Positions 54,701-61,462 of a stretch of 64,000 nucleotides of DNA are shown in pieces; position 1 is the stretch's first letter; each line of letters opens with the position of its first letter. The translations under genes and the position numbers were made by a program. Below the pieces are notes generated by a model, which saw only the letters and a list, made by a program, of their open reading frames with translations, ran no database searches and was not told the origin of the DNA. This DNA is from Polaribacter sp. Hel1_33_78 (GTDB lineage: Bacteria > Bacteroidota > Bacteroidia > Flavobacteriales > Flavobacteriaceae): positions 1,034,001-1,098,000 of the forward strand of contig NZ_LT629794.1 of assembly GCF_900106075.1 (NCBI RefSeq), in the 5' to 3' direction.

Positions 54701-55737
54701 ATTCCTGTTTTATTTTTTTTATCTAAAACACTAACTCCGTTCCAAGCAGTTCCTATCCACATATTAGAAGCTTCATCTTCTGCAATAACATAAATGGCAT
54801 TGCCAGATAAAGAGCCGTAAAGCTGTGCATTATTGGTATAATTGCGTATAATAGGTTCTTTACTATTAGGGTATTGAATTTCTAATAAACCATAACCATC
54901 TGTGCCTATCCATAAATTATCTTTACTGTCTTTCTTAAGAGAACGTGTAATTTTAGTTTTGTCTTTTAAGAGTTGATGATGACTCAAAAAATTAGATATT
55001 TTTTGCATTTTTAAATCCACAACAAGCAATCCATTACCAGAGGTGCCCAATAAAATTTCATCTGAATTTAGCTTTGTAATTGCATTAATAGGACTTGTAA
55101 TTTGGTTTTTATTTTGAGATATACTTGTGAATTTTTTAGTTTTTGAATCAAATAAAAACAAGCCATTAGCAAAAGTACCAAGCCATAAGTTGTTGTTTTT
55201 GTCTTGGTATATGCTGGTTATGTTTAAAGAATTTTGCTCTTTAAAAGGGAAATTGTAAAATATGTTCTTATCATGATCAAATAAACTCAACCCCTTTTCT
55301 GTACCAATCCAAAAAAGTCCGTCTTCCCTTTCTGTTAAAATATTTATTCTGTTAGAAATGATAGAAAATTCTTTTTCTTGTGAGTTTTTGTAAGATATAA
55401 ATTTATCATTTATGCGATCATATAAATTTAAACCACCCCCGGAAGTAGTTAACCAGATTCTATTTTTACAATCTAGATAAAGACTAGAAATATTATTAGA
55501 CTCTATGTTACTATTTTGTTTATTGTAAATTTTTACGTTATAGCCATCGTATCTGTTCAAGCCATTTTGAGTACCAATCCAAACAAAACCTTTTTCTTCT
55601 TTTATAATTCCTGTTATCCTAGAACTTGATAATCCTTGAGATTGATCTATTTTTAGGAAAGTGGGTTGGGTTTGACAGTAATATTCAAAATGAATTACAG
55701 CTAATAATATGCAAAGCGTAAATTTCTTTACTGTCAA
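51742..55737 (-). CDS. hybrid two-component system regulator (HTCS)
   Basis: A 1331-residue one-protein two-component system. After the signal peptide come about 14 Reg_prop beta-propeller repeats (patterns such as WIGTQNGLNRYDGYN, LWLGTFANGLFLFD), a Y_Y_Y domain (about 695-765), a membrane helix (about 770-790), a histidine kinase (phospho-His in NISHEIRTPVTL near 833, ATPase motifs NAFKFTDDGGSI and GFGLGLSIV), a receiver with Asp in LIITDVMMPEMDG (about 1133), and an AraC HTH (about 1225-1331, ending YFSKLFKNKFKQNPSYYLKK). HTCS proteins bind oligosaccharides in the periplasm and switch on PULs. Regulation of the adjacent 51334 operon or the galactan locus is inference. Confidence 0.95.
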   Translation of the reverse strand: MTVKKFTLCILLAVIHFEYYCQTQPTFLKIDQSQGLSSSRITGIIKEEKGFVWIGTQNGLNRYDGYNVKIYNKQNSNIESNNISSLYLDCKNRIWLTTSGGGLNLYDRINDKFISYKNSQEKEFSIISNRINILTEREDGLFWIGTEKGLSLFDHDKNIFYNFPFKEQNSLNITSIYQDKNNNLWLGTFANGLFLFDSKTKKFTSISQNKNQITSPINAITKLNSDEILLGTSGNGLLVVDLKMQKISNFLSHHQLLKDKTKITRSLKKDSKDNLWIGTDGYGLLEIQYPNSKEPIIRNYTNNAQLYGSLSGNAIYVIAEDEASNMWIGTAWNGVSVLDKKNKTGIISSDIIGKNPSPVLSIFQNDRNIYLGLDGNGLNIYNKKNKKVKYYTNKTLGAKYIQKIFQSKDNNIWLGTFGNGLIRFNDKTKDITSYKNTFSNNQSISFNDVRDIVEDEKNNLWIATWGGGLNYFDRKANTFSRQNTGINKNIISILKDKNNIWLASYGGGLELFDIYKNKVIHFNYKETDTTSISSNNIFSLLKDTKGYLWIGTSGAGINRMNLKTNKIQRFENFKNIKYKTITSIIEDDDFNIWFGSKKGIIKYDYENNTFKTFTNLKGDFHINSGYKDKAGFLYFGGIHGVTKFDPKLVNNTSSQPKVIIKSFKIFNKEVGVGVNEILKKDITLTKEITLDYFHNVITFEFAALKFPTSENYEYSIKMENFDEDWRNIGTDRTATFTNLAPGNYTLKVKSRALSGNWGNNFTSLQINILKPYWQTNLAYAIYAILFTIAIYLFRRYLIAWGKLKASLELEKIKLEKDTELYNAKQQFFTNISHEIRTPVTLILSSINRLFDTNPNKEKDKRQIKASHTIRRNSNLLLRLVNELLDVRKLETNDVVLNVTTSDFVSFTREIFLSFEDIASDRDIKYRFKSNEKKIPLWFDKNQLEKVIFNLLSNAFKFTDDGGSIDLKIETSLNEITIYVNDTGIGLSANDKEKIFNRFYQVKYTHTQNNKGFGLGLSIVKDIIELHKGKIIVTSQFKKGSSFEVRLLKGNKHFNLSINDENPEEEQSENLLQKKILERKNKQETILIVEDNIEIQESLKEILEEEDYVIKQAYNGVEGLKLANTSFPNLIITDVMMPEMDGIELTKIIKSNTTTSHIPIIILTAKTTSEAKKEGIETGADAYITKPYNEDLLKSRIKNLLKGRKLLKEKFVSNNLLNPKEVTVNSKDQIFLERLYLILEKNLETNNVKAPIIAKQLHMSHSAMYKKIKSLTGLTYTEFIRDYRLSIAKQLIEEMGYSIADTCYKVGYSDRRYFSKLFKNKFKQNPSYYLKK

Positions 55738-56033
55738 AATAAATAGAGGTTAAATGAATACTAAAAATTAAATGTACAATGTTTAGAAAGTATTAAAGGT
55801 AGACAAATTCATTTTTATGGTGTGTTAAAATGAGATTATATACTAAAAAGCACCATGTTTTATGATAAAAATACTGCATATACGCCTAATTTCTTCTACT
55901 GTAATTGCTGTAACAATTCTTTTTTAGTGAAATAAAAATTTATTTAATTCGGCGATCTTTTTTTGGTTTGCTATTTGTAGCATAATGTAATTAGTCTTTA
56001 AAATTCCATGGGGTTTGCAGGATTTTTAAAACT
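55738..56033. other. 296-bp intergenic region upstream of the HTCS gene
   Basis: No gene seen. It separates the HTCS start from the terminator at 56034 and marks the border between the conserved chromosomal genes and the accessory region. Confidence 0.5.
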
Positions 56034-56065
56034 AAAAAACCTTGATAAGAATATCAAGGTTTTAT
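56034..56065 (-). terminator. terminator at the end of the GIY-YIG array
   Basis: AAAACCTTGATA and TATCAAGGTTTT form a 12-bp stem with AGAA loop, followed by a T run on the minus strand. It ends transcription running out of the GIY-YIG/tRNA-like array toward the HTCS gene. Confidence 0.8.
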
Positions 56066-56125
56066 GCAAATTGTATGTTTAAAATAGACGGGGTGGCAGG
56101 ATTCGAGCCTGCGACTTTCACGCTT

Positions 56126-56371
56126 TTAGCGTGACGCGATTTCGTTCAAAAATCTTTTAGCACCTATTTTTTTTATTTTCCTTTCAAGCATTAATGCTTC
56201 AGATTTTGAATTTATTTCTATTTTATAAATGATGTTCCAATCCTTTGCTTTAGCAGTAAACCCTTTGTGATTGTAGACATGTTCTTTCACTCTGTCTTGT
56301 GCATTTTTGCTTGAGTATCCGACATAATACTTTTGTAATTGCTTAGAAAAAAGAATATAAACAGTGCATAT
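56126..56371 (-). pseudogene. GIY-YIG nuclease copy 1, start codon lost
   Basis: The frame is open over 81 codons and ends FLNEIASR like copy 3. At the start the ATG TTC of copy 3 is ATA TGC here, so no ATG remains in frame before the catalytic region. It could still be translated from ATA or a later codon, but it is probably a decayed copy. Confidence 0.7.
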
Positions 56372-56456
56372 TATTATAAAATAAGAAAAGCCAAAATCTT
56401 AGGATTTCAGCTTTTTTGTCGGGTTGGCAGGATTCGAACCTGCGACCTTCACGCTT

Positions 56457-56702
56457 TTAGCGTGACGCGATTTCGTTCAAAAATCTTTTAGCACCTATTT
56501 TTTTTATTTTCCTTTCGAGCATTAATGCTTCAGATTTTGAATTCATTTCTATTTTATAAATGATGTTCCAATCCTTTGCTCTAGCAGTAAACCCTTTGTG
56601 ATTGTAGAGATGTTCTTTCAGTCTGTCTTGTGCATTTTTGCTTGAGTATCAAACATAATACTTTTGTAATTGCTTAGAAAAAAGAATATAAACAGTGAAC
56701 AT
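56457..56702 (-). pseudogene. GIY-YIG nuclease copy 2, nonsense mutation at codon 18
   Basis: Same length and start ATG as copy 3, but codon 18 (GGA, Gly of the YYVGYS motif) is TGA at 56649-56651. The product would stop before the catalytic core. The rest of the frame is intact and nearly identical to copy 3, so the mutation is recent. Confidence 0.85.
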
Positions 56703-56788
56703 TATTATAAAATAAGAAAAGCCAAAATCTTAGGATTTCAGCTTTTTTGTCGGGGTGGCAGGATTCGAATCCTGCGATCTTCACGCTT

Positions 56789-57034
56789 TTAGCGTGACGC
56801 GATTTCGTTCAAAAATCTTTTAGCACCTATTTTTTTTATTTTCCTTTCGAGCATTAATGCTTCAGATTTTGAATTCATTTCTATTTTATAAATGATGTTC
56901 CAATCCTTTGCTTTAGCAGTAAACCCTTTGTGATTGTAGAGATGTTCTTTCAGTCTGTCTTGTGCATTTTTGCTTGAGTATCCGACATAATACTTTTGTA
57001 ATTGCTTAGAAAAAAGAATATAAACAGTGAACAT
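56789..57034 (-). CDS. small GIY-YIG endonuclease-domain protein, intact copy
   Basis: An 81-residue protein that is a single GIY-YIG domain: VYILFSKQLQKYYVGYSS carries the two-strand Y-x10-YVG core (VYI for GIY), followed by DRLKEHLYNHKGFTAKAKDW and the catalytic-site Glu region SEALMLERKIKKIGAKRF. Proteins of this UvrC-N-like kind are common in Bacteroidota, often near tRNA or rRNA genes, and their target is unknown. The stop lies inside the 5' arm of the tRNA-like hairpin. This is the only one of three tandem copies with both a start codon and an open frame. Confidence 0.87.
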   Translation of the reverse strand: MFTVYILFSKQLQKYYVGYSSKNAQDRLKEHLYNHKGFTAKAKDWNIIYKIEMNSKSEALMLERKIKKIGAKRFLNEIASR

Positions 57035-57098
57035 TATTATAAAATAAGAAAAGCTAAAATCTTAGGATTTCAGCTTTTTTGTCGGGGTGGCAGGATTA

Positions 57099-57297
57099 TA
57101 ACTACCACTCTAATATCTTTAATTATCAATTAGTTACAAGTTGTTTCCTTTTTGAGGTAACCGAATAGGTAACTTTAATGATAAGAACTTTCGTTTTGAA
57201 TTGCTTTGTACAAAAGTGGTGCAAATATAGAAACCTTATATATACAAAGCAACATAAATTTACGCAAATTTTATGATTTATGAAAGGAGTTTTATAA
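57099..57297. other. intergenic, no gene seen
   Basis: AT-rich gap between the array and the HTH-like gene. A minus-strand frame of about 66 codons here has no family resemblance and is probably not a gene. Confidence 0.45.
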
Positions 57298-57492
57298 CTA
57301 ATTAATATACAGATTAATGATGTCAATTTCTATTCCAGAATATTCTGAAAATTCATTAATAGTAATAAATTGATGTGGCTTTTTATCCAAGTATTCTTTG
57401 ATATCATTCAGTAACTTACGTCCATACCTTTCACTACGCCCTGTGATGCGCTGAATGTCTTTTGGATAAATACAAGCTCTCTTGTGATTCAT
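57298..57492 (-). CDS. small DNA-binding-like protein, divergent from the phage-like cassette
   Basis: A 64-residue protein beginning MNHKRACIYPKDIQRITGRS and continuing ERYGRKLLNDIKEYLDKK, then FITINEFSEYSGIEIDII. The pattern resembles small Bacteroidota helix-turn-helix proteins found next to phage-like cassettes. The helices around IQRITGRSERYGRKLL would be the recognition unit. It is transcribed away from the 57715-59317 cassette across a 222-base gap rich in TTGATAA-like sites, so it is a good candidate for the cassette regulator. No experimental anchor. Confidence 0.65.
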   Translation of the reverse strand: MNHKRACIYPKDIQRITGRSERYGRKLLNDIKEYLDKKPHQFITINEFSEYSGIEIDIINLYIN

Positions 57493-57508
57493 TATACTTT
57501 ATCTATGC

Positions 57509-57635
57509 TTTATCAATACTTAAAACAGACTTAATACTTTTATGATGATGTTGATAATGCGTTGTTAAAATGTTGACAACACGAAAGTGTTATCAATATT
57601 TTAATGACATTTTTGGTGTTATCGGAACGAACACC
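57509..57635. promoter_or_regulatory. divergent control region with TTGATAA repeats and hairpins
   Basis: TTATCAATA (57510-57518), TTGATAATG (57551-57559), TTGACAACA (57573-57581) and TTATCAATA (57590-57598) form an iteron-like set. TTGACAACAC-GAAA-GTGTTATCAA (57573-57596) is a 10-bp stem with one mismatch. GGTGTT...AACACC at 57615-57635 is a second dyad. Likely operators for the divergent HTH-like gene and the cassette. Confidence 0.5.
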
Positions 57636-57714
57636 CAAAAACGGAATTTGATTTTTTTATTACAGCCATAAAGTTACGTGATTTGAAATATTAATCATAA
57701 AAAAAGTAAAAATT

Positions 57715-58470
57715 ATGGCAAAACAAACAGGAATTATTAAACTAAAAGGAACTATCGGAGGTATTTCTTTTTACAAAACAAGTGATGGACACCTCGCTCG
57801 CGAAAAAGGAGGTGTAGACAAAAGTAGAATTCAAAATGATCCTGCGTTTCAAAGAACACGTGAAAACGGCTCTGAATTTGGAAGAGCTGGAAAAGGAGGT
57901 AAAGTATTACGAAATGCAATTCGTGTGCTTTTGCAAAATGCAAAAGACAAAAGAGTGGTTTCTCGTTTGACAAAAATTTTAGTAGCTGTTACTAAAACCG
58001 ATATTGTTAATGAAAGAGGTGCTAGAACTTTACAAGATGGTAATTTAAACCTTTTAGAGGCGTTTGAATTTAATTTGAATGGAAAATTAGGTGCAACTTT
58101 ATTCGCTCCATTTACAAAAGCATTTGATAGAGTTTCTGGAGATGCAACTTTAAATTTAGCTGCTTTTTCTCCAACTGTTAGAATTGCAGCTCCTGCAGGA
58201 ACAACGCATTTTAAAATTGTAATGGGTGCTTCAGAATTAGATTTTGTAAATGAAACTTCAACTTTTGAAAATGACGAAACTGCAATTTTACCTTATACTG
58301 TTGCAAATACAGCTGTAATTGCTTTGACAGCTTCAATAACTCCAAATTCTACCTTACCTGTAGTACAAGTGTTAGGAGTTGAATTTTACCAGGAGGTAAA
58401 TGGACAAATGTATTCTTTGAAAAATGGCACTTACAATGCATTGTCTGTTACCATTATTGACAAACCTTAA
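57715..58470 (+). CDS. putative structural protein of a phage-like cassette
   Basis: A 251-residue protein without signal peptide or membrane segment. Residues 1-110 follow a recurring Bacteroidota pattern: GIIKLKGTIGGISFYKT, then AREKGGVDKSRIQNDPAFQR and TRENGSEFGRAGKGGKVLRN, then RLTKI. The C-terminal 130 residues look beta-rich (TLNLAAFSPTVRIAAPAG, TTHFKIVMGASELDF). Proteins of this kind are typically followed by a DUF5675 gene and two small membrane genes, as here, and occur as single copies in many flavobacterial genomes. Function unknown; a particle or matrix protein is a guess from repetition of context. RBS-like AAAGTAAAAATT precedes the ATG. Confidence 0.75.
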   Translation: MAKQTGIIKLKGTIGGISFYKTSDGHLAREKGGVDKSRIQNDPAFQRTRENGSEFGRAGKGGKVLRNAIRVLLQNAKDKRVVSRLTKILVAVTKTDIVNERGARTLQDGNLNLLEAFEFNLNGKLGATLFAPFTKAFDRVSGDATLNLAAFSPTVRIAAPAGTTHFKIVMGASELDFVNETSTFENDETAILPYTVANTAVIALTASITPNSTLPVVQVLGVEFYQEVNGQMYSLKNGTYNALSVTIIDKP

Positions 58471-58472
58471 AA

Positions 58473-58895
58473 ATGGAGTTAATTCTTCATAGAAGTTATT
58501 TTGAAGAGGGTACCAATGGTACTCTCTTTACTTCAAATAAATTTCTTTGCCATACTATTGAATTGCCCTGGATAAATAATACTCGAAATATTTCCTGCAT
58601 ACCAGAAGGAAAATATAAAATTATTCCTCGCTTTTCTAAAAAGTTTAAACATCATTTGATATTAAAAAATGTAGCCAACAGAAGCTTTATTTTATTTCAT
58701 CCTGCAAATGATGCAAAAAGAGATTTAGAGGGTTGTATTGCTCCAGTAACTTATTTAAGTGGTGTTGGAAAAGGGATTCACTCAAGGGATGCAATGCAAA
58801 AATTACTGTCTTTGGTTTATCAAGCTAAAGACCGAAAGGAAAAAATAATATTAATCGTTAAATCACAGAATTATGAAAATTATAGAACGTTATAA
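58473..58895 (+). CDS. DUF5675 family protein
   Basis: A 140-residue protein of the DUF5675 family: LILHRSYFEEGTNGTLF, FLCHTIELPW, ISCIPEGKYKIIPRFSKKF, NRSFILFHPANDAKRDLEGC, then IAPV. The conserved H..N...D..GC pattern suggests a catalytic Cys/His site like L,D-transpeptidase-related enzymes, but the activity is not known. It starts 3 bases after the 251-residue gene and its end overlaps the next gene by 23 bases. Found in phage and phage-like clusters, where a role with the cell envelope is plausible. Confidence 0.85.
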   Translation: MELILHRSYFEEGTNGTLFTSNKFLCHTIELPWINNTRNISCIPEGKYKIIPRFSKKFKHHLILKNVANRSFILFHPANDAKRDLEGCIAPVTYLSGVGKGIHSRDAMQKLLSLVYQAKDRKEKIILIVKSQNYENYRTL

Positions 58896-59118
58896 AAAAC
58901 CTACTCCAAAATTTTTTAGAGTATTAAGAAATATTGGCATTGCATTAGCTACAGCAGGTGGAGCAATTATTGCAGCTCCTATTGCTAAACCAGCAACTAT
59001 TGTAACCATTGCTACTTATATGACAGTTGCAGGAACTGTGGCAACTGCAGTAAGTCAAGCTGTAGTTTCTGATAATAAGGAAAAGGAAGGATCTGTAACA
59101 ACTCAAAAAAATAAGTAA
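58873..59118 (+). CDS. small membrane protein (holin-like) 1
   Basis: An 81-residue protein with a basic N-terminus (RYKKPTPKFFRVLRN) and two hydrophobic helices (IGIALATAGGAIIAAPIA, then ATIVTIATYMTVAGTVATAV), ending in a charged tail. Size and layout are like small holins or pore peptides. Its start overlaps the DUF5675 gene, so translation is coupled. Function inferred only from shape and context. Confidence 0.7.
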   Translation: MKIIERYKKPTPKFFRVLRNIGIALATAGGAIIAAPIAKPATIVTIATYMTVAGTVATAVSQAVVSDNKEKEGSVTTQKNK

Positions 59119-59119
59119 T

Positions 59120-59317
59120 ATGAGTTTTCAAGCCTCACATCCTAATTTAAGTGTTGGTGTTTTGGGCGGAACATTTTTATCAGCAATTACTCATATTGGT
59201 TCAGAAGATATTATTACAACGATTGTATTAGCTACTTTGGGAGCAATCGTTAGTTTTATTGCTTCAATTATGATGAAACACTTCGTAAAAACCATTAAAA
59301 AACAACGCAAAAAATAA
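59120..59317 (+). CDS. small membrane protein (holin-like) 2
   Basis: A 65-residue protein with two hydrophobic helices (LSVGVLGGTFLSAITHI and IVLATLGAIVSFIASIMM) and a very basic C-terminal end (KHFVKTIKKQRKK). It begins 1 base after the previous gene, so all four cassette genes are one unit. The pair of small membrane proteins beside DUF5675 is reminiscent of a lysis or export module; nothing here proves it. Confidence 0.7.
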   Translation: MSFQASHPNLSVGVLGGTFLSAITHIGSEDIITTIVLATLGAIVSFIASIMMKHFVKTIKKQRKK

Positions 59318-59336
59318 TATCAAAAATTAGTATCAG

Positions 59337-59370
59337 AAAAGGACATTTATATTTTAAGTGTCCTTTTTTA
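59337..59370 (+). terminator. terminator of the phage-like cassette
   Basis: AAAAGGACA and TGTCCTTTT flank a 13-base loop, followed by a T run. It lies 20 bases after the last stop codon of the four-gene cassette. Confidence 0.85.
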
Positions 59371-59500
59371 TTTGCTCTACATTATTTTTTACTTAACGAA
59401 ATGAGACAAACAAAGAATTTTGATAAAGAAACTAAATGAATTTAGCAGAATTTTTGTGCAGATGAATGAGATAAGGAAAAAATGTCAACGAATATTATCG

Positions 59501-59559
59501 TTTTTAAAGATTGAGAAACAGAGGTGGGTTTGAGCGTGGAGTTTCTCAATCTTTAAAAA
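59501..59559. repeat. perfect 19-bp inverted repeat
   Basis: TTTTTAAAGATTGAGAAAC at 59501-59519 is matched exactly by its reverse complement at 59541-59559, with a 21-base loop rich in G. Candidate recombination end, attenuator or small mobile-element scar. Confidence 0.75.
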
Positions 59560-60002
59560 TGTTAGCCCAATGGCGATTGAATGGAAATTATTAAAGACGA
59601 AGTACGTAGTGCGCTGGCAGAAGCGAGAATAAGTGTGTATTTTTTTATTTGTTCTGTACTATTTTTCTGATTGTTTTTGTAAAAAGTGAATGCCTCGAAA
59701 AATGTGTTTATTGTATCTAAATTTCTATGGATACTAAATTGTTTTTAAACTTGGATTAGCATTTGCTTTTGTGAAAACAATATTATCCAATTCCCCTACA
59801 AATAAAAAAATATATTCTTATTGGCTTTTTCTTGATTTTATAGGTGCTTTACAATTTCTTTTATAAACTGAAATTTCAATAATTTTATCAATGTTAATTT
59901 CAAACTACCAACAAGCACTTATATAAACAATGCATAAAAAAGAATTGTTATTTAAATATCTAAACTTCATTATTACTATCCTATGTGAGCGTTGGATGAG
60001 CG

Positions 60003-60080
60003 GCTATTTTACATAATGGCGTTATAGACCCTGGAGTTTTTAAGGAAGAGGGCTATAACTGCGCATTATGTAAAGATAGC
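60003..60080. repeat. long imperfect inverted repeat (about 30-bp arms)
   Basis: GCTATTTTACATAATGGCG and TTATAGACCCT on the left pair with AGGGCTATAAC and TGCGCATTATGTAAAGATAGC on the right, with a few mismatches and a 16-base loop. It would form a long cruciform or hairpin. The layout is somewhat like integron attC sites, but the conserved core triplets do not fit. Confidence 0.6.
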
Positions 60081-60279
60081 TTTGGGGAGTTTTGTGTTTT
60101 ATGAAATAATAAAAACACGTTGATTTTTAGAGTTGTGAATGAGTTTGCGAATGAAACAAGCTCTAAAATGCAACTACCTATAGAGTTTTAAAACGCTAAA
60201 CTTGCATTGGCGCGCGGAACAAACCAAAAGACAGCCGTTTTTTGCTTTTGCAACAAACTGGATTTTGGTTTGTGGGGAA

Positions 60280-61089
60280 TTAATCTTCCCAAATAATGCT
60301 AATAATAGTTTTATATTGCTTTGTGGGTATACAATATTCCATAAAATCTGAATCTTCTTGATTTTCATAAAGTTTAAACCAAGTTGAACGTTCTATTTCT
60401 TGGGCTTTTTCCTCTCCTTTATATATAAAATCATAATCAGCATCTATATATTCTTTTGCAACCGAATCTTCAGGTGGAGAAAGTTTAGTAACATCTTTTA
60501 ACCATCCTTTTAAATCAGGAGATTTACGCCAATATCTAACTATTCCGTCAGAAATAAAAACAACTAATAATGGAAAAATATCTAAAGTTATTAATCTATA
60601 AACTACAGATGTTAAACTAGTCTGAAATCTATTTGATATTTCCTTAATTATTGATGGGCTAAAAGGTTTATGTTCAATGAATTTCCGAAAAACATTTTCT
60701 GGCATTAATAATTCTGAAGCAAAATCATTTGCTTCGTATTCTTGCAGACCTCTTTTTGCTTGATCCTCTACTTTAAACCAATTTAACGTTTTAGAATTAT
60801 CTGTATGAATTTCTAATTTATCGTGTAAAAAATAGTGTCCTAATTCGTGAGCTATGACATAGCGAATTCTTTCTGCATATGGTATTTGTGAGTTAACTTT
60901 AATTATAGTTTTTGTTTTACCTCTTATTATTTTACCATCAGCATTATTTAAAGGTTCAGATATGAAAATTATACCAAAACCACTAACTAAATCTATATTT
61001 GATAGTTCAGTTATTTCATCAAAACCAATTTCATTTAAGATTTCTTTGGCTTTATTTTTCCCCTTACTGTTCGTTTTCAAGTAACTCAA
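60280..61089 (-). CDS. ImmA/IrrE family metallo-endopeptidase
   Basis: A 269-residue protein of the ImmA/IrrE zinc protease family. The HExxH zinc site is VIAHELGHYFLHD (HELGH at 81-85) and the third-ligand segment is QEYEANDFASELLMP (about 116-130), exactly the family spacing. Members cleave a repressor, for example ImmR in ICEBs1 or DdrO in Deinococcus, and so trigger mobile-element or stress genes. The C-terminal 130 residues are less conserved and may bind a partner or signal. It overlaps the 132-residue gene by 26 bases and is the last gene of a three-gene operon divergent from the Pycsar operon. Confidence 0.93.
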   Translation of the reverse strand: MSYLKTNSKGKNKAKEILNEIGFDEITELSNIDLVSGFGIIFISEPLNNADGKIIRGKTKTIIKVNSQIPYAERIRYVIAHELGHYFLHDKLEIHTDNSKTLNWFKVEDQAKRGLQEYEANDFASELLMPENVFRKFIEHKPFSPSIIKEISNRFQTSLTSVVYRLITLDIFPLLVVFISDGIVRYWRKSPDLKGWLKDVTKLSPPEDSVAKEYIDADYDFIYKGEEKAQEIERSTWFKLYENQEDSDFMEYCIPTKQYKTIISIIWED

Positions 61090-61462
61090 TTATTTCAATT
61101 AAATTTTGATCTTTAATTATCTCTTTTATCTCATCAGGACTTAACTTATCTAGTTTATTGTATTGAACTACTAATTGATTTTCTCGAATAAGATTATTTA
61201 AATAAGCAATTGGTTTTTCTAAACCTTTATTGATAGCTTCTTGGAATGATTCTGTTGCTTTAAGTAAAAGGTTATCATATTTTTCTTTATTAATAGTTGA
61301 GCGTAGTTTGAACTTTAATTGTTTAATCATTTTATTCTGACGCTTACGATTATCTACCAAATTAACACCGTAATCAGATAAATTTTGACGAATATCATTG
61401 ATGTTACTGTAAAGATAGTTTTCAGTAATACCTTTATCTATTATATTTTTAAGCTTATCCAT
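61064..61462 (-). CDS. hypothetical protein between the sigma-like and ImmA genes
   Basis: A 132-residue protein with no domain I recognise. It is charged and almost entirely helical (MIKQLKFKLRSTINKEKYDN, then ESFQEAINKGLEKPIAYLNN, then IKEIIKDQNLIEIIELLENE). It has no membrane segment. Its start lies inside the readthrough frame of the sigma-like gene and its end overlaps immA, so all three are translationally linked. A repressor, anti-sigma factor or the substrate of the protease are natural guesses from position. Confidence 0.75.
   Translation of the reverse strand: MDKLKNIIDKGITENYLYSNINDIRQNLSDYGVNLVDNRKRQNKMIKQLKFKLRSTINKEKYDNLLLKATESFQEAINKGLEKPIAYLNNLIRENQLVVQYNKLDKLSPDEIKEIIKDQNLIEIIELLENEQ

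Larger units (their letters stand above)
56089..57098 (-). repeat. tandem array of 331-332-bp units: GIY-YIG gene plus tRNA 3'-half-like sequence and hairpin
   Basis: Units start with CGGGGTGGCAGG at 56089, 56420, 56751 and (truncated) 57083. On the minus strand each reads: GIY-YIG coding sequence, stop, hairpin TCACG-CTAAAAG-CGTGA, then a T-arm look-alike GCAGG-TTCGAAT-CCTGC with CACCCCGA acceptor-like tail, and a terminator-like hairpin (for example 56719-56744). The copies are more than 95 per cent identical by eye. The arrangement 5-bp stem/7-nt loop, 5-nt spacer, 5-bp stem/7-nt loop/5-bp stem, 7-nt tail is that of the 3' half of a class I tRNA, but no 5' half (acceptor and D arm) exists in any unit. 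Confidence 0.8.
59371..60279. other. 0.9-kb gene-free region with two large inverted repeats
   Basis: No coding frame with family resemblance on either strand. The region carries the 19-bp inverted repeat at 59501-59559 and the longer imperfect dyad at 60003-60080. It divides the phage-like cassette from the defence-type genes. Base composition is less AT-rich around the dyads than in neighbouring gaps. Confidence 0.6.

Noticed and set aside
56089..57098. CRISPR-like array
   Set aside because: Repeat unit is 331 bp with coding content and no variable spacers; it is tandem gene duplication.
56089..57098. Complete tRNA genes inside the GIY-YIG array
   Set aside because: Only an anticodon-like arm, T arm and acceptor tail are present; no D arm or 5' acceptor strand pairs with the tail, and the loop would give an AAA anticodon, which is not expected.
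57126..57326. 66-codon minus-strand frame between the array and the HTH-like gene
   Set aside because: Overlaps the better-supported 57298-57492 gene and has no recognisable features.
57715..59317. Complete prophage
   Set aside because: No terminase, portal, capsid, integrase or replication gene within the window; only four small genes and a regulator.
60003..60080. Integron attC site
   Set aside because: The arms form a hairpin, but the core GTTRRRY/RYYYAAC triplet pattern is not met and no integrase is present.
60174..60368. 64-codon minus-strand frame overlapping the ImmA gene
   Set aside because: Overlaps the end of a confident gene in another frame.
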